Below are positions 39,438 to 49,353 of a stretch of 64,000 bases of DNA, piece by piece. Below the pieces are notes generated by a model, which did no database searches, was not told the DNA's origin, and saw nothing but the letters and a program-made list of their open reading frames with translations. Both the position numbers and the translations under genes were made by a program. Origin of the DNA: Zobellella maritima (GTDB lineage: Bacteria > Pseudomonadota > Gammaproteobacteria > Enterobacterales > Aeromonadaceae); contig NZ_QCZE01000001.1 of assembly GCF_003075035.1 (NCBI RefSeq), positions 568,187-632,186 on the forward strand, given 5' to 3'. Within the stretch, counting starts at the first letter, position 1; every line of letters begins with the position of its first letter.

Positions 39438-40781
39438 TTACGCCGGCTTGACGGTGTCCACCCGGCTCGTCACTTCGCCGTTGGCCAGCCGGGTGGTGAT
39501 AACATCATCCTTGTGCAGTTGGCTGACGTCGGTGATCACGCTGTTATTGTGCAGGGTGATGCTGTATCCCCGGGAGAGGGTGGCCAGGGGGCTCATGGCG
39601 TGCAGCCGCGAGCCGGCCAGGGCCAGACGGTGGCCCAGTGCGCCCAAACGGACGGTCAGTGCTCCGTGCAGCCGTTGCTGTAGTGCATTAAGCCGCTCTG
39701 TGCCGTGGGCCAGACGCTGGCCTGGGTGCTGGTGTGCCAGCCGCAGTGCCGCCCGTTCTGCCCGCTGGCCGGCCTGTTCCAGACGCCGGCTCATGGCCCG
39801 CATCAGGCGCAGTTGCAGCTGGTCGAGCTGCTGACTTTGTTGCTGTAGTCGCTGACGCGGGTGCTGGCGCTCCAGCCGGTGCTGCAGCTGGCGCAGGCGG
39901 CTCTGCCTGTCACCGAGCAAGCGCTGCATGGCCAGCTCCATCCGTTGCCCGCCCTGTTGCCACTGGCGCCGCTGCACATCGCTGTCCTGGCTGATCAGCT
40001 CGGCCGCGGCCGACGGGGTGGGGGCCCGCAGGTCGGCCACCAGATCGGCCAGGCTGATATCGGTTTCATGACCCACGGCACTGACCACCGGCAGCCTGGA
40101 GTCGGCGATGGCGCGGACCAGGCGTTCGTCGTTGAAGCTCCAGAGATCTTCCAGTGAACCGCCGCCCCGGGCCAGGATCAGCAGGCAGCATTCCCGGCGG
40201 CGGTTGGCGGTGGACAGGGCCTGCACCAGTTGCGGCACGGCGGCATCCCCCTGTACCTGGCTGGGATAAACGATGACCTCGAGTCCGGGCGCCCGGCGGG
40301 CCAGTACGCTGATGATATCCCGCAGTGCGGCCCCGGTGGGAGAGCTGATGATGCCGATGCGTCTTGGGTGGGCGGGCAGGGGATGCTTGCGTTCGCTGTC
40401 AAACAGGCCTTCGGCCCCCAGCCGAGCCTTGAGGGCCTCGAACTCTTGCCGGAGCAGGCCTTCGCCGGCCGCCGCCATGGTTTCGGCTACCAGCTGGTAG
40501 TCTCCCCTGGGCTCATAGAGGGTAACCCGGGCAAAGATCAGTATCTGATCGCCATTCTTGGGCCGTATCTTCACGCTGCGATTGTTGCCCCTGAACATGG
40601 CACAGCGTACTTGGGACTGGCTATCCTTGAGGGTAAAATACCAGTGGCCCGAGCCGGGCATGGCCAGGTTGGAGATCTCGCCGGTTAGCCAGACCGTTCC
40701 CATTTCGCCCTCCAGCAGCAGGCGGGCGTGACGGTTGAGGCGTGTCACCGTATAGATATCTGTTAACTTTTCCTGGTGCAA
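39438..40781 (-). CDS. xseA: Exodeoxyribonuclease VII large subunit
   Basis: A 447-residue nuclease subunit. An N-terminal OB-fold (about 10-100, [20 protein letters not shown]) is followed by the catalytic core with [11 protein letters not shown]-like motif ([11 protein letters not shown]) and [14 protein letters not shown], then a long coiled-coil C-terminal region. Start is a TTG at 40781 with AGGGA upstream; it places YTVTRLN exactly as in E. coli. Divergent from guaB. Confidence 0.95.
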   Translation of the reverse strand: MHQEKLTDIYTVTRLNRHARLLLEGEMGTVWLTGEISNLAMPGSGHWYFTLKDSQSQVRCAMFRGNNRSVKIRPKNGDQILIFARVTLYEPRGDYQLVAETMAAAGEGLLRQEFEALKARLGAEGLFDSERKHPLPAHPRRIGIISSPTGAALRDIISVLARRAPGLEVIVYPSQVQGDAAVPQLVQALSTANRRRECCLLILARGGGSLEDLWSFNDERLVRAIADSRLPVVSAVGHETDISLADLVADLRAPTPSAAAELISQDSDVQRRQWQQGGQRMELAMQRLLGDRQSRLRQLQHRLERQHPRQRLQQQSQQLDQLQLRLMRAMSRRLEQAGQRAERAALRLAHQHPGQRLAHGTERLNALQQRLHGALTVRLGALGHRLALAGSRLHAMSPLATLSRGYSITLHNNSVITDVSQLHKDDVITTRLANGEVTSRVDTVKPA

Positions 40782-40880
40782 AATGGTCCCTTGACAGTAT
40801 TTTTATATAAAAATAATTGGCTTTGCCCGTTATTTTGCTCTTAATTACACAAAATAACAAAATATCGCTTTACCCGAAGG

Positions 40881-40914
40881 GCCGACATATCTACAATTTG
40901 TCGGCAATATTTTT
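40881..40914 (+). promoter_or_regulatory. Attenuator-like hairpin in the guaB leader
   Basis: GCCGACA (40881-40887) pairs with TGTCGGC (40899-40905) around an 11-nt loop and is followed by AATATTTTT. It ends 26 bp before the guaB start. It could be a leader terminator or a structure set by guanine-nucleotide-sensitive transcription. Confidence 0.45.
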
Positions 40915-40940
40915 CCCCAACCATTATGGTGAATATTGCG

Positions 40941-42404
40941 ATGCTTAGGATTGCCCAAGACGCCCTGACCTTTGATGATGTATTATTGGTCCCCGCCCAT
41001 TCTTCCGTCTTACCCAATACGGCAGATCTCCGTACCCGTTTGACTCGGGACATTCATCTTAACATCCCTATCGTTTCCGCCGCCATGGATACTGTGACCG
41101 AGGCCGATCTTGCGATTGCCCTGGCTCAGGAAGGGGGCATCGGCTTTATTCACAAAAATATGTCGATCGAAGAGCAGGCCGCTCAGGTACGCAAGGTCAA
41201 GAAATTCGAGAGCGGAGTGGTGTCCGACCCGGTCACCGTCCGTCCGGATCTGACCATTGCCGATATTCGCGAGCTGACCCTGATGAACGGTTTTGCCGGC
41301 TATCCGGTGGTCACCGCCGAGGGGGAGCTGGTGGGCATCATTACCGGACGGGACGTGCGTTTTGTGCACGATCTGGGCAAAAAGGTCCATGAGGTGATGA
41401 CCGAGAAAGAGCGTCTGGTGACCGTTACCGTAGGCACACCAAGGGATCAGGTCGAATCTCTGATGCAGCAGCACCGTATCGAGAAAGTGTTGGTCGTGAG
41501 CGAACAGGGCCGGCTGACCGGCATGATCACCGCCAAGGACTTCCAGAAAGCCGAGCGTAAACCCAATGCCTGTAAAGACGAGCAGGGCCGTCTGCGGGTA
41601 GGCGCTGCAGTGGGCGCGGGCGAAGGCAACCAGGAACGCATCGAAGCCCTGGTCAAGGCGGGCCTGGATGTGCTGCTGATCGATTCATCCCACGGCCACT
41701 CTGATGGTGTACTAAACCGTATCCGCGAAACCCGTGCCGCCTACCCGGATCTGCCGATTATCGGTGGCAACGTGGCCACCGCCGCCGGTGCCCTGGCATT
41801 GGTCGAAGCCGGCGTCAGCGCGGTCAAGGTAGGTATAGGTCCCGGCTCCATCTGTACTACCCGTATCGTCACCGGTTGCGGCGTGCCGCAGATCACCGCC
41901 GTGGCCAATGCGGTCGAGGCCCTGAAGGATCTGGATGTTCCGGTCATCGCCGATGGCGGCATCCGTTTCTCCGGTGATATCGCCAAGGCGCTGGCCGCCG
42001 GCGCCAACTGCGTGATGATGGGCTCCATGTTCGCCGGTACCGAAGAATCACCCGGTGAAATCGAATTGTTCCAGGGACGCTCCTTCAAGTCCTACCGTGG
42101 CATGGGCTCACTGGGCGCCATGACCAAGGGCTCAAGCGACCGTTATTTCCAGAGCGACAATGCCGCCGACAAGCTGGTACCGGAAGGCATCGAAGGCCGG
42201 GTTCCCTACAAGGGCAAGCTGAAGGAAATCATTCATCAGCAGATGGGTGGCCTGCGCAGCGCCATGGGTCTGACCGGCAGTGCGACCATTGATGACCTGC
42301 GCACCAAGGCGGAATTTGTTAAGATATCCGGCGCGGGCATCCAGGAATCTCATGTGCACGATGTGACCATTACCAAGGAAGCGCCCAACTACCGTATGGG
42401 TTAA
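40941..42404 (+). CDS. guaB: Inosine-5'-monophosphate dehydrogenase
   Basis: A 487-residue enzyme making XMP from IMP, the committed step to guanine nucleotides. TIM-barrel with two CBS domains at about 93-205; catalytic cysteine near residue 305 in [10 protein letters not shown]; flap region with [18 protein letters not shown] 40941 reproduces the E. coli N-terminus (MLRIA...ALTFDDVLL); an in-frame ATG at 40926 adds five residues. Followed by a terminator-like hairpin and guaA. Confidence 0.97.
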   Translation: MLRIAQDALTFDDVLLVPAHSSVLPNTADLRTRLTRDIHLNIPIVSAAMDTVTEADLAIALAQEGGIGFIHKNMSIEEQAAQVRKVKKFESGVVSDPVTVRPDLTIADIRELTLMNGFAGYPVVTAEGELVGIITGRDVRFVHDLGKKVHEVMTEKERLVTVTVGTPRDQVESLMQQHRIEKVLVVSEQGRLTGMITAKDFQKAERKPNACKDEQGRLRVGAAVGAGEGNQERIEALVKAGLDVLLIDSSHGHSDGVLNRIRETRAAYPDLPIIGGNVATAAGALALVEAGVSAVKVGIGPGSICTTRIVTGCGVPQITAVANAVEALKDLDVPVIADGGIRFSGDIAKALAAGANCVMMGSMFAGTEESPGEIELFQGRSFKSYRGMGSLGAMTKGSSDRYFQSDNAADKLVPEGIEGRVPYKGKLKEIIHQQMGGLRSAMGLTGSATIDDLRTKAEFVKISGAGIQESHVHDVTITKEAPNYRMG

Positions 42405-42420
42405 TCCCGGAAAAGCAGCA

Positions 42421-42445
42421 AACGGGGGAGCAATCCCCCGTTTTT
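42421..42445 (+). terminator. Terminator-like hairpin between guaB and guaA
   Basis: AACGGGGGA / TCCCCCGTT around GCAA with TTTTT following. It may reduce read-through from guaB to guaA, or guaA may have its own promoter. Confidence 0.8.
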
Positions 42446-42500
42446 ATATTGCCGTTTGTCTACCCCCCCACAAGCGGCGTCTGTAATCAGTAGGAAGACA

Positions 42501-44078
42501 ATGACCAAAAATATCCATGATAACCGGATCCTGATCCTGGATTTCGGCTCCCAGTACACCCAGTTGATTGCCCGTCGCGTACGCGAACTGGGTGTTTACT
42601 GTGAATTGTGGGCCTGGGACGTCAGCGAAGCCCAAATCCGTGAATTTAATCCAAATGGTATTATCTTGTCCGGGGGGCCCGAGTCGGTTACGGAACAAGG
42701 CAGTCCGCGTGCTCCCGAGTATGTATTCAATGCCGGCGTACCGGTATTCGGTATCTGCTACGGCATGCAGACCATGGCCGAGCAGCTGGGCGGCACTGTG
42801 GCCGGCTCTACCGAGCGGGAGTTCGGTTATGCCCAGGTACAGCGGGTAGCCGATTGCGCCCTGTTCGCCAATATTGAAGATGCCGTAGACGAGCAAGGCA
42901 ATGCCCTGCTGGATGTGTGGATGAGCCACGGTGACAAGGTGGTCGCCCTGCCGGAAGGTTTCACCAAGGTAGCGCAAACCGGTAACTGTCCGTTTGCGGC
43001 CATGGCCGATGAGTCCCGCCACTTCTACGGTGTGCAGTTCCACCCGGAAGTGACCCATACCCGCCAGGGCGCGCGCATGCTGGAGCACTTCGTGCGCACC
43101 ATCTGCGACTGCCCGGCGCTGTGGACCCCGGCGACCATCATAGAGGATGCGGTCGAGCGTATCCGCGAACAGGTGGGTGACGATGAGGTGATTCTGGGGC
43201 TGTCCGGCGGGGTAGACTCCTCTGTGGTGGCCATGCTGGTGCACCGCGCCATTGGCGACAAGCTGACCTGTGTGTTCGTGGACAACGGCCTGCTGCGCCT
43301 GAACGAAGGCGAGCAGGTGATGGAGATGTTCGGTGACCACTTCGGCCTGAACATCATCAAGGCCGACGCCGAAGAGCGCTTCCTGTCCGCCCTGGCGGGT
43401 ATCGACGAGCCGGAGGCCAAGCGCAAGACCATTGGCCGCGTGTTCGTGGAAGTATTCGACGAAGAGTCCAAGAAGCTGAAGAACGCCCGCTGGCTGGCCC
43501 AGGGCACCATCTACCCGGATGTGATCGAATCAGCCGCTTCTGCCACCGGCAAGGCGCATGTGATCAAGTCGCACCACAACGTGGGTGGCCTGCCCGAAGA
43601 CATGAAGATGGGGCTGGTCGAGCCGCTGCGCGAACTGTTCAAGGACGAAGTGCGTAAGGTGGGTCTGGAGCTGGGTCTGCCCTACGACATGCTCTACCGT
43701 CACCCCTTCCCGGGCCCGGGCCTGGGTGTGCGGGTACTGGGCGAAGTGAAGAAGGAATACTGCGACCTGCTGCGCCGGGCCGACGCCATCTTCATTGAAG
43801 AGCTGCGCAAGCACGATCTGTACAACAAGGTCAGCCAGGCCTTCACCGTGTTCCTGCCGGTGCGCTCCGTAGGCGTGATGGGCGATGGCCGCAAGTACGA
43901 CTGGGTAGTGTCTCTGCGGGCCGTGGAAACCATCGATTTCATGACCGCCCACTGGGCCCACCTGCCATACGACTTCCTGGGGCATGTGTCCAACCGCATC
44001 ATCAACGAGATCGACGGCATCAGCCGCGTGGTGTACGACATCTCCGGCAAGCCGCCCGCCACCATCGAGTGGGAGTGA
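42501..44078 (+). CDS. guaA: GMP synthase (glutamine-hydrolysing)
   Basis: A 525-residue enzyme, same length as E. coli, that aminates XMP to GMP. Glutaminase class I domain with catalytic Cys in GICYGMQTM near residue 86 and the His/Glu pair in [11 protein letters not shown]-pyrophosphatase loop LSGGVDSSV near 235; C-terminal dimerisation domain ending in [11 protein letters not shown] 42501 follows AGGAA. A strong terminator follows. Confidence 0.98.
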   Translation: MTKNIHDNRILILDFGSQYTQLIARRVRELGVYCELWAWDVSEAQIREFNPNGIILSGGPESVTEQGSPRAPEYVFNAGVPVFGICYGMQTMAEQLGGTVAGSTEREFGYAQVQRVADCALFANIEDAVDEQGNALLDVWMSHGDKVVALPEGFTKVAQTGNCPFAAMADESRHFYGVQFHPEVTHTRQGARMLEHFVRTICDCPALWTPATIIEDAVERIREQVGDDEVILGLSGGVDSSVVAMLVHRAIGDKLTCVFVDNGLLRLNEGEQVMEMFGDHFGLNIIKADAEERFLSALAGIDEPEAKRKTIGRVFVEVFDEESKKLKNARWLAQGTIYPDVIESAASATGKAHVIKSHHNVGGLPEDMKMGLVEPLRELFKDEVRKVGLELGLPYDMLYRHPFPGPGLGVRVLGEVKKEYCDLLRRADAIFIEELRKHDLYNKVSQAFTVFLPVRSVGVMGDGRKYDWVVSLRAVETIDFMTAHWAHLPYDFLGHVSNRIINEIDGISRVVYDISGKPPATIEWE

Positions 44079-44103
44079 GCGGTTTAACCTAGAAAATACA
44101 TTT

Positions 44104-44127
44104 AAAAGGCGCCTAGGCGCCTTTTTA
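44104..44127 (+). terminator. Rho-independent terminator after guaA
   Basis: AAAAGGCGCC / GGCGCCTTTT self-complementary stem around TA with a TTTTT tail. The next roughly 190 bp to the AraC gene are A/T-rich without a supported gene. Confidence 0.9.
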
Positions 44128-44322
44128 TTGCCCTCCCTAAACCGCCTCAATAGGCTGTGATTATTCCTGGTTTAGGCTAAGGATTTAATTTCCCACATGA
44201 AAACGGTACTACTTATTAACTATAGGTAAGCCATGGAAACGTTTTAATATTCTGTTAATTCATTTTCCAAAGCATTTATATATTTATTCACGTCATATAT
44301 AGAATGATTATTGAGCATGGCT

Positions 44323-45129
44323 TTATATTTTTGCTGAAAATACAGACGGTGGCTGTCCGAATTGCTTACTAAACGCCGTAGTGTAAGCGCTATGGCTTTC
44401 GTAGCCGCTTGCTAGTGCCACCTGGGTGATTGGTATTCCTTTTAGCAATAGCGTGAGTGACGACATTAACCGCAGTTGTTGACGCCATTTACCAAAGGTC
44501 ATGCCAGTCGATTGAAGAAAACGCCGGTGAAAAGTCTTATCGCCCATTGCCAGTCTGTCAGCCCACTCGGTGGCGGTGGTTGCATCGCCCGGGTTGTTCA
44601 GTAGTGACTGACACACTCGCTGTATCGGGCTGTCAGCATCGCCCGCAGGCCACGGGAGATGAAACGGAAGGGCAGGCTGGGTGTGTATTTCCTCGACCAA
44701 GAGCTCGCCCAGCAAACGTATGCGGGTAGAAGATATGGCCTGTTTGTCGGCCTGGGTCAATGCCATTATCAGCTCTCGTAGCAGACCGGAAACATGTATC
44801 ACACAATCTCTCTCTGGCAGGCGGGCGCAAATATCATTGTGCACGAACAAACCGTGTGCTTGCAGCGCCACGGGAACAACCAGACTGTGCGCAACGCCTG
44901 ACCGTAACCAGACCGCTGCGGTGGGAGGAACCAGCCACTGACCGCTTTCTGCTTCCACACGCAGCAAACCACGATCTGCATAAATCAGATGACCGTGCGA
45001 ATGCGTGTGCAAGGGAACGATATGGCCGGCAGGGTAGTGCACCGCCACACCAAATATCGGCAGACCGCTTGCTTCTTCCAGGCTGAGGTCAAGTGCATGA
45101 TTGCCGTCTTCAGGAGAGGAAAAACCCAT
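44323..45129 (-). CDS. AraC-family transcriptional regulator
   Basis: A 268-residue regulator. N-terminal cupin-like sensor (about 25-110; PLHTHSHGHLIYADRG) and C-terminal pair of helix-turn-helix motifs, with LASGYESHSAYTTAFSKQFG matching the AraC signature near the end. Divergent from leuA with 278 bp between, so it may regulate leuA or a leucine-related response. Ligand unknown. Confidence 0.9.
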   Translation of the reverse strand: MGFSSPEDGNHALDLSLEEASGLPIFGVAVHYPAGHIVPLHTHSHGHLIYADRGLLRVEAESGQWLVPPTAAVWLRSGVAHSLVVPVALQAHGLFVHNDICARLPERDCVIHVSGLLRELIMALTQADKQAISSTRIRLLGELLVEEIHTQPALPFHLPWPAGDADSPIQRVCQSLLNNPGDATTATEWADRLAMGDKTFHRRFLQSTGMTFGKWRQQLRLMSSLTLLLKGIPITQVALASGYESHSAYTTAFSKQFGQPPSVFSAKI

Positions 45130-45238
45130 GCGAGAGGAATTTGTCCAAATAGATAAAGAATATGTCTATTTTTATGTAGTTAGACAAGGTGTGCAAGTCT
45201 AATATTGGGTTCAAGCAATTTACCGGATTTCATTACCC

Positions 45239-45378
45239 ATGTTCGATTTTGAACTTTCGCAACAACGACTAACGCTGGCTCTTGGTCGGGGTCCGCACGT
45301 ATTCGTTCGTGCTATGACCCATCCTGATTTCCCCTGACCCCGACCATCGTCAGCTTGTTTCGAGCCAGGGGAATCAGG
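45239..45378 (+). promoter_or_regulatory. Candidate structured leader RNA of leuA
   Basis: Upstream of leuA, TGGTCGGGGTC (45283-45293) is perfectly complementary to GACCCCGACCA (45336-45346). A nested stem GCACG/CGTGC sits inside (45295-45312). A third stem pairs CCTGATT-T-CCCCTG (45323-45336) with CAGGGGAATCAGG (45366-45378), 13 bp with one bulge. The first and third stems interleave, so they are mutually exclusive or form a pseudoknot. A 32-codon frame (45239-45337) with leucine codons CTT, CTA, CTG and CTT in its first half runs through the first arm and stops at the other, but lacks a clear ribosome site. Confidence 0.55.
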
Positions 45379-45407
45379 CGTTAACAGATTCTTTTGGAGT
45401 GTTTTTA

Positions 45408-47084
45408 ATGCTGGCTGATCCTTCCCGGAAATACCATCCTATTTCCCCAGTCAATCTTGCCGATCGTCAATGGCCGTCCCGTACCCTGACGCAAGCGCCG
45501 ATCTGGCTGTCCACTGATCTGCGCGATGGCAATCAGGCACTATTCGAACCAATGAACCGCGAGCGCAAGCTGCGCTTGTTTCATGAACTGGTGCGGATCG
45601 GTTTTAAAGAAATTGAAATAGGCTTCCCCGCAGCCTCGCACACCGACTTCGAGATTGTGCGTCACCTCATTGATGCGGGCCAGATCCCTGAAGATGTTAC
45701 CCCCATGGTGATGACGCAATTACGCGATGATTTAATCACCGAGACGGTACGCAGTGTGGCAGGTGCGCGGCGTGTGATCGTGCATGTCTATAACGCCATC
45801 GCACCCGCCTGGCGTGACATCGTGTTCGGCATGAGCGTGCCGCAGATGATAGACATGGTGGAACGCCACATCATGCTGCTTAAGCGGCTGACGGCCAACC
45901 ACCCAGAAACGGAATGGGTTTTGCAGTACTCTCCTGAGACATTCAGCATGGCTGAGCAGGAGGTTGCGCTGGCCATGTGTAACGCCGCTATTCGCGTCTG
46001 GGATGCCGGGCCGCAGCGGCGGATGATCATCAACCTGCCGACCACGGTAGAAGTCTCCACGCCCAATGTCTTTGCCGATCAGATCGAATGGATGGATCGG
46101 CGGCTGGAGCGGCGTGAGCACATAGTGCTGTCCGTGCATCCCCACAACGACCGGGGCACGGGAGTGGCCTGTGCCGAGCAAGCCATGCTGGCCGGCGCAC
46201 AACGAGTCGAGGGATGCCTGTTTGGCAACGGTGAACGCAGCGGCAATGTCGATATTGTGACGCTGGCGTTGAACCTGTATACGCAAGGCATCGCGCCAGG
46301 ATTGGATTTTTCCGACATTGCAGCGGTTGCCCGTGTGGCTGAGGAATGTACCGCATTGCCTATTCATCCGCGTCATCCATATGTGGGCGATCTTGTATTC
46401 ACGGCGTTCTCAGGCTCTCACCAGGATGCCATCGCCAAGGGGTTTGACGCGCAGAAGGCTGATATGCCTTGGCGTATTCCTTATCTACCGATTGACCCCC
46501 AAGACCTGGGCCGCACTTACGACAGCATTGTGCGCGTTAACAGCCAGTCGGGGAAGGGCGGTATCGCGTTTTTACTGCAACGGGATCACGGCATCACCAT
46601 GCCACGTCGTATGCAGGTGGAATTCAGCTCCATTGTGCAGGCTTTGGCCGACACCAGTGAAACGGAACTGAGCAGCGAGCAAATTTGGGATCTGTTTGAG
46701 CACACTTATCTTGCTTCGATACGGAAACAATCCAGCTTCACCTATCGCGGCCATCGTCTGTACGGACATAAGGACGGGCAGGGCATTACCCTGGATATTG
46801 CGGATGCGAATGGCAATATCAAAACTGTCGAGGGAGCAGGCAAGGGGCTGATTGCGGCCACTGTAGCGGCGTTGGGACTGCCGTTGCGTATTGATAGTTA
46901 TGAGGAGCGCAGCCTGGGCGCGGGTTCTGATGCAGAAGCACTGGCTATTGTAGAGGCAGCCATACCCGGCGTTCCCGGGTCACGCTTTGGCGTGGGGCGA
47001 CATTTGAACATTGTTACTGCTTCGGTATTGGCAGTGCTAAGCGCGGCGGCCAGATTTTCGACGTTAAACGAGACGGCCAGCTGA
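45408..47084 (+). CDS. leuA: 2-isopropylmalate synthase, type-2 (yeast/actinobacterial-like) LeuA
   Basis: A 558-residue enzyme condensing acetyl-CoA with 2-oxoisovalerate, the first leucine-specific step. Catalytic TIM barrel with STDLRDGNQALFEPM near 37-51 (metal-binding aspartate) and VHPHNDRGTGVA near 245; C-terminal LeuA dimer/regulatory domain (about 430-555). The length and the ADPSRKYHPISPVNL start mark the longer type-2 form, distinct from E. coli LeuA. No leuBCD nearby. ATG 45408 follows TGGAG; a GTG three codons upstream is possible. Confidence 0.95.
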   Translation: MLADPSRKYHPISPVNLADRQWPSRTLTQAPIWLSTDLRDGNQALFEPMNRERKLRLFHELVRIGFKEIEIGFPAASHTDFEIVRHLIDAGQIPEDVTPMVMTQLRDDLITETVRSVAGARRVIVHVYNAIAPAWRDIVFGMSVPQMIDMVERHIMLLKRLTANHPETEWVLQYSPETFSMAEQEVALAMCNAAIRVWDAGPQRRMIINLPTTVEVSTPNVFADQIEWMDRRLERREHIVLSVHPHNDRGTGVACAEQAMLAGAQRVEGCLFGNGERSGNVDIVTLALNLYTQGIAPGLDFSDIAAVARVAEECTALPIHPRHPYVGDLVFTAFSGSHQDAIAKGFDAQKADMPWRIPYLPIDPQDLGRTYDSIVRVNSQSGKGGIAFLLQRDHGITMPRRMQVEFSSIVQALADTSETELSSEQIWDLFEHTYLASIRKQSSFTYRGHRLYGHKDGQGITLDIADANGNIKTVEGAGKGLIAATVAALGLPLRIDSYEERSLGAGSDAEALAIVEAAIPGVPGSRFGVGRHLNIVTASVLAVLSAAARFSTLNETAS

Positions 47085-47104
47085 GTTGCATTCCAATTAA
47101 CATG

Positions 47105-47130
47105 AAAACCGCCTCAAGTGAGGCGGTTTC
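47105..47130. terminator. Terminator after leuA
   Basis: AAACCGCCTCA / TGAGGCGGTTT around AG, followed by CTTTAT. Near-perfect 11-bp stem, probably bidirectional with the converging higA relic. Confidence 0.85.
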
Positions 47131-47152
47131 TTTATCACGCTGGGTTAAGGTA

Positions 47153-47559
47153 TCAACCAGTTGGCTGTAGCGCCTTGATCGGTGGTTGCGGGTGTTGCCT
47201 GGCTTGGGCCAGATCGTAGTTCACCTGCATGGCGAGCCAGGCTCGGGCCGTGCTCACTCCCGCCATTTCCAGACGAAGAGCAAGGTCAGGGCTGATCGCC
47301 GCTCGGCCGTTCAGTACACGGGACAGAGCTACACGGGACATGCCCAGTCGCTCAGCCGTTTCCTTGACAGACAGGCCCAGCTCACCTTTCAACTGGTGTA
47401 ATCTGAAGGAGGGAACGTTGAGGTCGTCCGGACCAGCGGCAACGTCCAGTAACGCCAGGATACGACTTAGTTTGGCCGCATGTGCCGCTTGAATGCCTCG
47501 GGTCGTCCCAGTCTTGTAGAAGGCTTCAAGCCCTTTATGTTGGAATCCTGTGATTTCAT
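47153..47559 (-). pseudogene. higB'-'higA in-frame fusion relic (toxin-antitoxin)
   Basis: Read leftward from about 47554, the frame gives HigB-type sequence (GFQHKGLEAFYKTGTTRG, AAHAAKLSRILALLDV, then PSFRLHQLKGEL) and passes without a stop into HigA-type helix-turn-helix sequence (GLSVKETAERLGMSRVALSR, then LNGRAAISPDLALRL). The C-terminal roughly 35 residues of HigB and the N-terminal roughly 20 of HigA are missing at the joint near 47374. No in-frame start precedes the HigB part; the likely original ATG at 47559 is out of frame by one. A short HigA piece could start at a TTG at 47392. Both partners appear inactivated by a deletion. Confidence 0.8.
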
Positions 47560-47909
47560 CCCAAGTTTATAAAAATTCTGCACGTGGTATTTTACTTGGT
47601 ATCGAAGAAGGGTGTCCTTGTCAGTTTCTGATATTTAACGAATGAAAGTAACTGTTGATAATGGAGTGGAAATCACTCGTTAGGTAAAAGCTGGCACTAA
47701 CCGGCATAAAATGACACTTAAGCCCATGTTTTAATGGGATTTTTGTTATGAGGTTTCCCTTGGGGTTTGTAAAAGCTGGAGCATGCCCGGCTTGCCCGCC
47801 ATTTAGTGTGAAGCGGTAAGTTGCTGCACGGAGATCAGGTAATCTGGCTAAGGGAAACGCACGCCGGGTTAGCATCAGTGGCCGCTGGCAGATGTTCGTC
47901 AGCTTAATA
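47560..47909. other. Gap between the higBA relic and ada
   Basis: About 350 bp. No protein family, repeat or RNA structure was recognised; short open frames here have no ribosome sites. Confidence 0.4.
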
Positions 47910-48974
47910 CTAACCGACACGACGTTTTCTCTCTGCGTCCAGCAGTGTTTGTTTGCGCTCCAGTCCCCAGCGATATCCACCCAGGCTGCCGTCCCCTCTT
48001 AAGACCCGATGGCAAGGGATCAGCACGCCAATACGGTTTTTGGCACAGGCCGATGCGACCGCCCGTACCGCCTTGGGGTTGTCGATGTGTGCAGCCACCT
48101 CGCCATAGCTGAGAACATCGCCTTCCCGGATGCTCAGCAGGAACTGCCACACCTTCATTTGAAACGCCGTGCCGCGCATATCCAGGGGCAGCTCCGGCCG
48201 GGGAGCGCCTTGGCTGATATGCCGATCCAGTGCTTCCACCCAGGCATCGAGTTCGGGGGCATCTTGCGCAGGGGAGGGGCGTAACTCAGCATGAGGAAAC
48301 TCCGCCTTCAGATGGGCGAGCAGTGATGTTTCATCATCACCAAACTGGGCAAAACAGACGCCTTTATCCGTTGCTGCCATGGCCATCAGGCCCAGGGCAG
48401 TGGTTCGGCAGGCGTAGATGATGCTCTCGCCTGCGCCGCCTGTTCGATAGGCCCTGGGGGACATGCCGATATTGCGGCTCGCTTCGCCGTAGACACGGCT
48501 AATGGAGCCAAATCCAGAGGAGAAAATCGCGTCAGTCACGCTGTCACCTTCCTTCAGGGACTGCTTGAAATGCCGCATTCGAACCGCGTCCTGGTAGGCT
48601 TTGGGGGAAATCCCCAGGGCCTGCTTGAATATTCTTTGCAGCCTTGATGGTGACAATCCGGCTATCTCGGCCAGGTGAGCCAGTGTCAGCCGCTCATCGG
48701 CATGCTGTTCAATGTAACGGGCGATCTCCACCAGTCGTTCAACGCGTGATATTCCTTCAGCAGGCCGGCAGCGCTTACAGGGCCTGAAACCGGATAGCAT
48801 GGCGCTTTCCACGGTCGGGAAGAATCTCAGGTGCTCGGGTCTCGCCGAGCGCGTAGCGCAGGACGGCCGGCAGAAGACGCCGGTCGTGATGACCCCATAG
48901 AAAAACTGGCCATCACGGGACTTGTCCCTGGCAGCTATCGCTTGCCTCATTTCCTGTTCAGATGGCATCGACAT
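47910..48974 (-). CDS. ada: Ada: bifunctional methylation-responsive activator and O6-methylguanine methyltransferase
   Basis: A 354-residue adaptive-response protein, same length as E. coli Ada. N-terminal zinc domain with cysteines in GVFCRPSC and CKRC, which accepts methyl groups from phosphotriesters; AraC-type DNA-binding domain (about 90-180, LAEIAGLSPSRLQRIFKQAL); C-terminal methyltransferase with active-site IPCHRVLR. ATG 48974 is one of several possible starts; the next in-frame ATG is two codons later. Upstream in-frame codons back to 49037 lack family similarity. Confidence 0.93.
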   Translation of the reverse strand: MSMPSEQEMRQAIAARDKSRDGQFFYGVITTGVFCRPSCATRSARPEHLRFFPTVESAMLSGFRPCKRCRPAEGISRVERLVEIARYIEQHADERLTLAHLAEIAGLSPSRLQRIFKQALGISPKAYQDAVRMRHFKQSLKEGDSVTDAIFSSGFGSISRVYGEASRNIGMSPRAYRTGGAGESIIYACRTTALGLMAMAATDKGVCFAQFGDDETSLLAHLKAEFPHAELRPSPAQDAPELDAWVEALDRHISQGAPRPELPLDMRGTAFQMKVWQFLLSIREGDVLSYGEVAAHIDNPKAVRAVASACAKNRIGVLIPCHRVLRGDGSLGGYRWGLERKQTLLDAERKRRVG

Positions 48975-49199
48975 GGCATGAACTCGAGTTAGACCTTGAT
49001 AACCGTTATATGACCTTATTTTGCCTGGCGCTTCCATCCGATTATTGCCGGGTTATCGTTAACGCCGATATTTTACAGACCCTGTGATACCGGAGTTAAC
49101 GTTGCCCCCTGGGCGACAATGGCGGTTTTGAGCCGCTGAGATGTTGACCCAGGAGCAAGCTCCCTATGGGCCTTACCTTCGAGAGCAGCCCGGGGCAGC

Positions 49200-49345
49200 T
49201 TGTTCGCGATAGAATTGGAAACGGCAGGAGCAACCAACCCGCTGCTGGTCACCTTGCGGGTTCCTGTCCCGGCGATATTGCTTGGCTCCCTGTTCCTCAA
49301 CGAGCAGGTGAAGGCTGTCCATTTGTTATGGATTGCTCATTTCCA
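49200..49345 (+). pseudogene. Relic of an EamA/DMT-type transporter C-terminus
   Basis: One frame reads GATNPLLVTLRVPVPAILLG followed by SLFLNEQVKAVHL, closely resembling the final helices of EamA drug/metabolite transporters. There is no start, no upstream part and the frame loses similarity after about 49330. It appears to be a surviving fragment of a deleted gene. Confidence 0.6.
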
Positions 49346-49353
49346 GGAATGGT

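Noticed and set aside
47621-47980. A 119-codon leftward frame before ada
   Set aside because: Overlaps the ada 3' end in another frame, with no family or start signal.
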